From positions 1-40,007 of the forward strand of contig NZ_RCOM01000014.1 in NCBI RefSeq assembly GCF_003667225.1: DNA of 40,007 nucleotides. The letters are read 5' to 3'. Below, piece after piece: positions 35,394 to 40,007 of the stretch; position 1 is the stretch's first letter; the number at the start of each line of letters is the position of its first letter. Under the pieces are notes generated by a model. That model was not told the origin of the DNA and did not search any database. It saw nothing but the letters and a program-made list of their open reading frames with translations. This DNA is from Kocuria rhizophila. GTDB taxonomy: Bacteria > Actinomycetota > Actinomycetes > Actinomycetales > Micrococcaceae. The position numbers and the translations under genes are program-made.

Positions 35394-35405
35394 ATATGTG
35401 TTCGA
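35390..35405. promoter_or_regulatory. LexA box 1 in the lexA/LysM control region
   Basis: TCAAA-N5-GTTCGA, a 16-base match to the actinobacterial box (TCGAAC-N4-GTTCGA), with a perfect right half. It overlaps the -35 of lexA and lies 8 bases upstream of the -35-like TCGACA of the LysM promoter. Confidence 0.75.
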
Positions 35406-35413
35406 AACGGACC

Positions 35414-35443
35414 TCGACACCGTTCGTACATCCGTGCTAGAAC
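35414..35443 (+). promoter_or_regulatory. Predicted promoter of the LysM gene
   Basis: TCGACA (35414-35419) as -35, spacer 18, TAGAAC (35438-35443) as -10. Flanked by LexA box 1 upstream and LexA box 2 just after the expected start (about 35450). The -10 is imperfect (TAnnnT would require a final T). Confidence 0.4.
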
Positions 35444-35456
35444 TGTCACCAGACAT

Positions 35457-35472
35457 TCGAAGATGTGTTCTA
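35457..35472. promoter_or_regulatory. LexA box 2, before the LysM gene
   Basis: TCGAA-N5-GTTCTA, a 16-base match, left half perfect. It sits 67 bases before the LysM ATG at the expected transcription start. A nearby palindrome GTTCGAAC (35485-35492) may be a further half-site pair. Confidence 0.7.
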
Positions 35473-35538
35473 CCCGCTACCGCGGTTCGAACACCGCCGC
35501 CCGGTGGGCGGCATCGACCGGAACACCAGGAGGTTGCC

Positions 35539-35976
35539 ATGACCGCTCTCATCATGCCGAGGCCCGTTCGCCGGGCCACCGGAGTACGCGGCCGGTCCAG
35601 CATCCGAGCCGGTGTCGCCCGTCAGCTGGACGCCGCCGGCGGGGGAGGGCACGATCTCGGACCGGGGATCATGCGCTTGACCCGCCGCGGCAGACTGCTG
35701 CTGATCGGACTGCCCGTGGTCACCGGAGCCGCAGCGCTGCTCGTGGTGGCCGCGGTGTTCCTGCTGCCGCCCACCGTCAACGCCTCCACGGACCCCGTGG
35801 GTGAGCCCGTGACCCAGAGCGTCACGGTGCAGGCCCGGCAGAGTCTGTGGGAGATCGCGGTGGCCGCCGACCCCGACCGCGACCCGCGGGAGGTCATGGA
35901 CGACATCGCGGAGCTCAACGGCCTCAGCTCGTCCCAGCTCTCGGCCGGTCAGGTCCTCGAAGTTCCGGCCCGGTAG
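35539..35976 (+). CDS. LysM-domain membrane protein, likely SOS-controlled division inhibitor
   Basis: A 145-residue protein: an N-terminal basic cytoplasmic part (1-50), one membrane helix (RGRLLLIGLPVVTGAAALLVVAAVFLLPP, about 50-78), then an extracellular LysM domain (TVQARQSLWEIAVAADPDRDPREVMDDIAELNGLSSSQLSAGQVLEVP). LysM binds peptidoglycan. Gene position and topology match the YneA/DivS/ChiZ group, small proteins divergent from lexA that block division during DNA damage (known for Bacillus, Corynebacterium and Mycobacterium Rv2719c); that role here is inference. ATG with CAGGAGGTTGCC. Promoter flanked by two LexA boxes. Confidence 0.85.
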   Translation: MTALIMPRPVRRATGVRGRSSIRAGVARQLDAAGGGGHDLGPGIMRLTRRGRLLLIGLPVVTGAAALLVVAAVFLLPPTVNASTDPVGEPVTQSVTVQARQSLWEIAVAADPDRDPREVMDDIAELNGLSSSQLSAGQVLEVPAR

Positions 35977-35989
35977 GCTCTGCTGACCC

Positions 35990-36130
35990 TTTGGTCTCCA
36001 CGGGCCCGGAGTGCCCAGCCTGCCCCGTGGTCTCAAGGGATCCCGTGATCTTGAGGGACCCCGTGGTCTCGAGGGAGCCAGTGATCTTGAGGGCCCCGTC
36101 GACTCAACGAGCCCCTGTGGTCTCAGCAGT
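35990..36130 (+). repeat. Period-18 tandem repeat array
   Basis: Seven to eight copies of an 18-bp unit (consensus about GTGGTCTCGAGGGACCCC). The anchor hexamers occur at 35993, 36029, 36047, 36065, 36083, 36101 and 36119, all 18 apart (the copy at 36011 is degenerate). Odd and even copies alternate GTGGTCTC and GTGATCTTG, so a 36-bp higher-order unit is visible. It fills most of the 305-base gap between the LysM gene and hisC. It is in frame with six-residue repeats in a forward frame, but that frame has no good start and is probably non-coding. Bases 36131-36269 show nothing. Confidence 0.8.
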
Positions 36131-36269
36131 GCGTGGAGCACGAGGGCGGCGGCCTTGCAGTCTGTGTGCGCCGACTGCCTCGGGGATCAGCAGCGCCGTC
36201 CTTCCCCGTTCTTCCCCGGCGGCGCTCGGCTCGATCGACCCCCGGCCTGTCGGTTGGACCCGCGCTCGA

Positions 36270-36275
36270 TAGGAT
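36270..36275 (+). promoter_or_regulatory. -10 box TAGGAT, predicted leaderless hisC promoter
   Basis: TAGGAT is 6 nt before the GTG at 36282, with no Shine-Dalgarno before that codon. TTGGAC at 36254-36259 looks like a -35 but the spacer would be only 10. It predicts a leaderless hisC message. Confidence 0.5.
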
Positions 36276-36281
36276 GAACCG

Positions 36282-37385
36282 GTGAATTCCGCCGCAGACC
36301 CTCTGGCCTCCCTCCCGCTGCGTGACGACCTGCAGGGGATGTCCCCGTACGGGGCTCCGCAGCTGCAGGTGGAGGTCGCGCTGAACACCAACGAGAACAC
36401 CCACCCCGTTCCCGACGCCGTCGTGGACGCGATCACGGATCGTGTGCACCTCGTGGCCGGGGCGCTGAACAGGTACCCGGACCGGGACTTCACCGCCCTG
36501 CGGAAGGCCTTGGCCTCCTACCTGGGGCACGGCCTCGACGAGCGGAACATCTGGGCGGGCAACGGCTCCAACGAGGTGCTGCAGCAGATCCTCCAGGCCT
36601 TCGGGGGACCGGGGCGTTCCCTCCTCAGCTTCGTGCCCACGTACTCCATGTATCCGTTGCTCGCACTGGGAACGGGCACACGGTTCATCGCGGGGGAGCG
36701 GGACGCCGACTTCTCCCTCACGGCGGACGCCGCGGCCCGGCAGGTGGCCGAGCACGCGCCCAGCGTGGTGTTCCTGTGCTCGCCCAACAATCCCACGGGG
36801 ACCGCTCTCGAGCTCGACGTGGTCGATGCCGTGTACCGCGCCGGAGAGGCGCACCGCACGGTCGTGGTGGTGGACGAGGCCTACGCCGAGTTCGCCCGCG
36901 AGGGAACACCGTCCGCGCTGACCCTGCTCGAGGACCGCCCCCGGCTCATCGTGTCCCGGACCATGAGCAAGGCCTTCGCCCTGGCTGGAGCCCGACTCGG
37001 CTACTTCGCGGCGGCGCCGGAGATCGCGGATGCGATGCGGCTCGTCCGGTTGCCCTACCACCTGTCCTCCGTCACCCAGGCCACCGCGCTGGCGGCACTC
37101 GAGCACCACGGTGCGCTGCTGGCCACCGTGGAGGACATCAAGACCCAGCGTGACCGGATCGTGCGGGAACTCACCCGTCTGGGGCTCGCGCCGTCGGCGT
37201 CGGACTCGAACTTCGTGTTCTTCGACTGCGGCGGAGACGCGCACGCGATGTGGCAGGCCCTCCTGGACGACGGGGTGCTCGTGCGGGACGTGGGGATTCC
37301 CGGGCACCTGCGGGTCACCGCCGGCACGGAGACCGAGACGTCCGCGTTCCTGGACGCCGTGGCGGGGTACCTGTCCGCGCGCTGA
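36282..37385 (+). CDS. hisC: Histidinol-phosphate aminotransferase
   Basis: A 367-residue class I/II PLP aminotransferase converting imidazole-acetol phosphate to histidinol phosphate. [59 protein letters not shown] and [17 protein letters not shown] (Schiff-base Lys230) are the HisC signatures. GTG at 36282; a TAGGAT -10 lies 6 nt upstream, predicting a leaderless message. It is the first his gene of the cluster; hisD, its usual partner, is not present here. A related phenylalanine-type aminotransferase is possible but the his context decides. Confidence 0.95.
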   Translation: MNSAADPLASLPLRDDLQGMSPYGAPQLQVEVALNTNENTHPVPDAVVDAITDRVHLVAGALNRYPDRDFTALRKALASYLGHGLDERNIWAGNGSNEVLQQILQAFGGPGRSLLSFVPTYSMYPLLALGTGTRFIAGERDADFSLTADAAARQVAEHAPSVVFLCSPNNPTGTALELDVVDAVYRAGEAHRTVVVVDEAYAEFAREGTPSALTLLEDRPRLIVSRTMSKAFALAGARLGYFAAAPEIADAMRLVRLPYHLSSVTQATALAALEHHGALLATVEDIKTQRDRIVRELTRLGLAPSASDSNFVFFDCGGDAHAMWQALLDDGVLVRDVGIPGHLRVTAGTETETSAFLDAVAGYLSAR

Positions 37386-37430
37386 GTCACGACGGACCCA
37401 CGGTCGCCTGTGGTCGGGGGTTGGCTGCGG

Positions 37431-37462
37431 GCGGCGCGTCGGCCAGGGCTCGAACGCGCCGC
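37431..37462 (+). terminator. Hairpin between hisC and hisB
   Basis: A perfect 9-pair stem (37431-37439 with 37454-37462), 14-nt loop, 46 bases after the hisC stop and just before the hisB -10. It may end hisC transcription, or be an operator. Confidence 0.4.
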
Positions 37463-37471
37463 GGTCCCGCC

Positions 37472-37477
37472 TAGACT
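37472..37477 (+). promoter_or_regulatory. -10 box TAGACT, hisB promoter
   Basis: TAGACT in CCTAGACTGG, the third copy of this element in the window (with 1744 and 30724). It predicts a start near 37484 and a leader of about 80 nt. A weak TCGAAC (37450) is at the -35 distance. Confidence 0.5.
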
Positions 37478-37563
37478 GGTACGACCCGCGCGCACCACGC
37501 GTCCCGCCGTTGCCGGACCGGCCGCGCGCGGGCGGATCGAACCACGAGGAGTCAGTGCCAGAC

Positions 37564-38181
37564 ATGAGTGCGACCGAGAAGCAGCGCACCGCCACGGTGG
37601 AACGCGTCACGAGCGAGTCCACGGTGCGGGTGAGCCTGGACCTGGACGGCACGGGCACTTCCCGCATCGACACGAGCGTGCCGTTCTACGACCACATGCT
37701 CACCGCCCTGTCGAGGCACTCGCTCATCGACCTGGACGTCACGGCGCACGGGGACACCCACATCGACGTCCACCACACGGTCGAGGACACGGCCATCGTG
37801 CTGGGCGAGGCATTGCGGGAGGCGCTCGGGGACAAGCGCGGGATCCGCAGGTTCGGGCAGGCCACTGTTCCCCTGGACGAGGCCCTCGCCTCGGCGGTGG
37901 TGGACGTCTCCGGCCGCCCCTACGTGGTGCACACCGGAGAGCCCGAGGGACAGCAGTACCACCTGATCGGTGGCCACTTCACGGGGTCCATGACCCGTCA
38001 CGTGCTGGAGTCCCTGGCCCACCACGCGCAGCTGTGCCTGCACATGGACGTGGTGCGCGGGAGGGATCCCCACCACATCGTGGAGGCACAGTTCAAGGCG
38101 CTGGCCCGTGCACTGCGCGAGGCCGTGGAGCTGGATCCGCGGATGGCCGGCACCATCCCGTCCACCAAGGGTGCCCTGTGA
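37564..38181 (+). CDS. hisB: Imidazoleglycerol-phosphate dehydratase
   Basis: A 205-residue single-domain HisB, the manganese enzyme that dehydrates imidazole-glycerol phosphate. Metal-binding His motifs: [30 protein letters not shown], and [15 protein letters not shown] near the end; TSVPFYDHM and VDVSGRPY are further signatures. No histidinol phosphatase domain. ATG at 37564; an in-frame GTG at 37555 is 3 bases from GAGGAG, a close alternative that adds three residues. hisH begins in its stop codon. Confidence 0.96.
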   Translation: MSATEKQRTATVERVTSESTVRVSLDLDGTGTSRIDTSVPFYDHMLTALSRHSLIDLDVTAHGDTHIDVHHTVEDTAIVLGEALREALGDKRGIRRFGQATVPLDEALASAVVDVSGRPYVVHTGEPEGQQYHLIGGHFTGSMTRHVLESLAHHAQLCLHMDVVRGRDPHHIVEAQFKALARALREAVELDPRMAGTIPSTKGAL

Positions 38182-38894
38182 GCGCCGAGGTGATGGACGC
38201 GCATGACGCGCCGAGCGTCGTGGTGCTGGACTACGGCGCGGGAAACGTGCGCTCGGCGGTCCGCGCGCTGGAGGCCGCGGGCGCCCGCGTGCGCCTCAGC
38301 GCGGTCCCGCAGGACGTCCTGGACGCGGACGGGCTCGTGGTGCCCGGCGTCGGGGCGTTCGAAGCGGTGATGGAGGGGCTGCGGTCGGTGGACGCCCCCC
38401 GCCTCATCGACCGGCGCGTGAGCGGCGGCCGGCCCGTGCTGGGGATCTGCGTGGGCCTGCAGGTGATGTTCGACCGCGGCGTGGAGCACGGCCGCGAGAC
38501 TGCGGGCCTCGCGCAGTGGCCCGGAACCGTGGAGCGACTGGCCGCGCCCGTGGTGCCCCACATGGGCTGGAACACCGTGCGCCCGCCCGAGGACTCGGTG
38601 CTCTTCACAGGTCTCGAGAACGAGCGGTTCTACTTCGTCCACTCGTACGGTGTGCAGGACTGGGCGTTCGACCAGAGCATCGAGGTCATGCCCCCTCCCG
38701 CCGTGACCTGGTCCGAGCACGGCACGCCGTTCGTGGCCGCGGTGGAGAACGGACCGCTGAGCGCCACGCAGTTCCACCCCGAGAAGTCCTCGCACGCGGG
38801 GATCGCCCTGCTGCGCAACTGGTTGGCCACGCTGCCCCGCACGGGCCGGCTGGACGACCGTCTTTCCGACCCCGCAACGGAGCACGTCTCATGA
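38178..38894 (+). CDS. hisH: Imidazole glycerol phosphate synthase, glutaminase subunit HisH
   Basis: A 238-residue class I glutamine amidotransferase that feeds ammonia to His[13 protein letters not shown] at the start, the nucleophile Cys91 in GICVGLQ (usually GICLGMQ), HMGWNTV and the His-x-Glu of [10 protein letters not shown] are present, so the triad is intact. hisF is not in the window and should lie just beyond or elsewhere. GTG overlaps the hisB TGA (GTGA). The final 20 residues ([15 protein letters not shown]) extend beyond the core. Stop overlaps the next ATG. Confidence 0.96.
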   Translation: MSAEVMDAHDAPSVVVLDYGAGNVRSAVRALEAAGARVRLSAVPQDVLDADGLVVPGVGAFEAVMEGLRSVDAPRLIDRRVSGGRPVLGICVGLQVMFDRGVEHGRETAGLAQWPGTVERLAAPVVPHMGWNTVRPPEDSVLFTGLENERFYFVHSYGVQDWAFDQSIEVMPPPAVTWSEHGTPFVAAVENGPLSATQFHPEKSSHAGIALLRNWLATLPRTGRLDDRLSDPATEHVS

Positions 38895-39052
38895 CCGCAT
38901 CGGTTCTCGTCCTCGTCGCCGGCGCCTTCTTCGTCGGTGGCGCCATCTCGTTCGCGCAGCAGCGCAAACCCGTGTGGTCGATCGTGCTGCTCGCCCTGGT
39001 CGCCGCCGCGCTGATCGGCTACGGCGCGTACTCGTGGTTCACAAGTCTGTGA
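38891..39052 (+). CDS. Small conserved membrane protein between hisH and hisA
   Basis: A 53-residue protein, mostly two membrane helices ([18 protein letters not shown] and [23 protein letters not shown]) with a short QQRKP loop. ATG overlaps the hisH stop (ATGA), which strongly supports translation. Actinobacterial his clusters often carry such a small membrane ORF here; the function is unknown. A hairpin follows its stop. Confidence 0.75.
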   Translation: MTASVLVLVAGAFFVGGAISFAQQRKPVWSIVLLALVAAALIGYGAYSWFTSL

Positions 39053-39070
39053 GCGCGCCCGTGACAGGAT

Positions 39071-39099
39071 CCGCGCACCGCCCGTGACGCGGTGCGCGG
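39071..39099 (+). terminator. Hairpin between the small membrane gene and hisA
   Basis: A perfect 11-pair stem (39071-39081 with 39089-39099) with a 7-nt loop, 18 bases after the stop. No T-run. It is a probable terminator, in which case hisA needs its own promoter; none is obvious in the remaining 157 bases. Confidence 0.6.
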
Positions 39100-39256
39100 C
39101 GCCGCCCCGGACCTGACCCCGTTGCCGCCTGGGGTGCCGCATCCGAGACCCGGGCCGGCGGAAAGATCGGGGCAAGCTCCCGAACCGGCCACCCCGCGCC
39201 CCACGGCGCGGACACCATTCGACGGTGCGCCGCCCGGCGCCCACGTGAGGAGACCC

Positions 39257-40006
39257 ATGACAGAGAACACCGACCGTCGGCTCGAGCTGCTGCCTGCCGT
39301 GGACGTGCAGGGCGGGCAAGCCGTGCGCCTCGTCCAGGGCGAGGCCGGTTCCGAGACCGGCTACGGAGACCCGCTGGAGGCCGCCCGCGCCTGGCAGGAC
39401 GCCGGGGCCGAGTGGCTGCACCTCGTGGACCTGGACGCGGCGTTCGGCCGCGGCGACAACATCGAGGTGCTGCGCCGTGTGGCGGAGAACCTCGACCTGA
39501 AGATCGAGATGTCCGGGGGCATCCGGGACGACGAGTCGCTCGAGCGCGTCCTGTCCCTGCGTCCCGTGCGCATCAACCTGGGCACGGCGGCGCTCGAGAA
39601 CCCGGAGTGGACGCACCGCGTGATCGCGGAGCACGGTGACGTCATCGCCGTGGGCCTCGACGTACGTGGCACCACGCTCGCGGCACGCGGCTGGACCCGG
39701 GACGGCGGGGACCTCTGGGAGGTCCTGGACCGGCTCGAGGCGGACGGCTGCGCGCGCTACGTGGTCACGGACGTCACCAAGGACGGCACGCTGCGCGGAC
39801 CCAACACCGAGCTGCTGGCGGAGGTCGCCCGCCGCACCGACAAGCCCGTGGTGGCATCGGGGGGCATCTCCTCCCTGGAGGACATCGCCGCGCTGCGCGA
39901 GCTGGTCCCCGCCGGCGTGGAGGGAGCCATCGTGGGCAAGGCGCTCTACGCGGGCAAGTTCACGCTCGCGCAGGCCCTCGACGTCGCGGGGCGCCCCGGT
40001 GCCTGA
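39257..40006 (+). CDS. hisA: HisA/PriA-type phosphoribosyl isomerase
   Basis: A 249-residue (beta/alpha)8 enzyme. [19 protein letters not shown] (Asp16) and [14 protein letters not shown] (catalytic Asp) fit HisA, and the [20 protein letters not shown] segment matches PriA, the actinobacterial enzyme that also does the TrpF step. That dual activity is an inference from the motif; whether trpF is absent cannot be seen here. ATG with GTGAGGAGACCC. The stop TGA is at 40004-40006, so the gene is complete, one base from the window end. Confidence 0.93.
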   Translation: MTENTDRRLELLPAVDVQGGQAVRLVQGEAGSETGYGDPLEAARAWQDAGAEWLHLVDLDAAFGRGDNIEVLRRVAENLDLKIEMSGGIRDDESLERVLSLRPVRINLGTAALENPEWTHRVIAEHGDVIAVGLDVRGTTLAARGWTRDGGDLWEVLDRLEADGCARYVVTDVTKDGTLRGPNTELLAEVARRTDKPVVASGGISSLEDIAALRELVPAGVEGAIVGKALYAGKFTLAQALDVAGRPGA

Positions 40007-40007
40007 C

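Noticed and set aside
35485-35492. GTTCGAAC palindrome as a third LexA box
   Set aside because: The half-sites are adjacent (no N4 spacer), so it does not fit the 16-base box, although it may be a half-site remnant.
35847-36272. Forward open frame through the 18-bp repeat with six-residue PVVSRD-like repeats
   Set aside because: Starts inside the LysM gene in another frame, has no Shine-Dalgarno and no conserved domain; the repeat period is a multiple of three by its own structure. Probably not translated.
36123-37673. Open frame (516 codons) antisense to hisC
   Set aside because: It only reads the hisC complement, with repeats from the 18-bp array; no family resemblance.
1-40007. CRISPR arrays, tRNAs, rRNAs, insertion sequences, prophage or toxin-antitoxin pairs
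   Set aside because: No direct-repeat/spacer pattern, cloverleaf sequences, transposase motifs or integrase genes were seen; the gene set is core housekeeping.

Overview
The window is a gene-dense, roughly 70% G+C chromosomal segment of a high-GC Gram-positive bacterium. The gene content and order (rimP-nusA-ylxR-infB-rbfA-truB-ribF, rpsO-pnp, dapB/dapA, RNase J-ftsK-pgsA-cinA-clgR-recA-recX-miaB-miaA-dapF-hflX-dinG-lexA, hisCBH-hisA) are typical of Actinobacteria. TAnnnT -10 boxes, an actinobacterial LexA box, a bifunctional-type HisA (PriA) and a ClgR-type regulator agree with this. The order Micrococcales, family Micrococcaceae (Kocuria/Arthrobacter-like), is my inference from protein similarity recalled from memory; no search was run.

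Layout. 1-9003 (+): translation and ribosome-assembly cluster (rimP, nusA, ylxR, infB, rbfA, truB), two small membrane proteins and ribF. 9152-10863 (-): an aldo/keto reductase and a nucleoside hydrolase-type phosphorylase (MTA/SAH nucleosidase family). 11053-17626 (+): rpsO, pnp, an M16 zinc peptidase, dapB, a membrane protein and dapA. 17643-26465 (+): RNase J, FtsK, PgsA, a short CinA, a ClgR-like regulator, DUF3046, RecA and RecX. 26550-29969 (+): MiaB, MiaA, DapF. 30061-30678 (-): an RsmC-like methyltransferase. 30764-34479 (+): HflX and a DinG-type iron-sulfur helicase. 34501-35259 (-): LexA, divergent from a LysM membrane protein (35539-35976). 35990-36130: a period-18 tandem repeat. 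36282-40006 (+): hisC, hisB, hisH, a 53-residue membrane protein and hisA/priA, which ends one base before the window edge.

How it fits together. The first block supplies transcription elongation/antitermination (NusA), initiation (IF2) and 30S maturation (RimP, RbfA) functions. rpsO-pnp and RNase J cover the ribosome and RNA decay. dapB, dapA and dapF make meso-diaminopimelate for lysine and cell wall. recA, recX, lexA, the LysM gene and the DinG-type helicase form a DNA-damage set. recA and the lexA/LysM divergent region carry recognisable LexA boxes, and recA also has what looks like a LexA-independent (PafBC-type) damage promoter. The last block is histidine biosynthesis.

I see no prophage, insertion sequence, CRISPR array, tRNA or rRNA, and no convincing undescribed multi-gene system: this is core chromosome. 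The interesting material is regulatory: repeated TAnnnT-N6/7-start signatures that predict leaderless mRNAs, a possible leaderless upstream ORF fused to the ribF start, a hairpin that pairs the whole infB Shine-Dalgarno, the double LexA-box region between lexA and the LysM gene, and the 18-bp repeat array.
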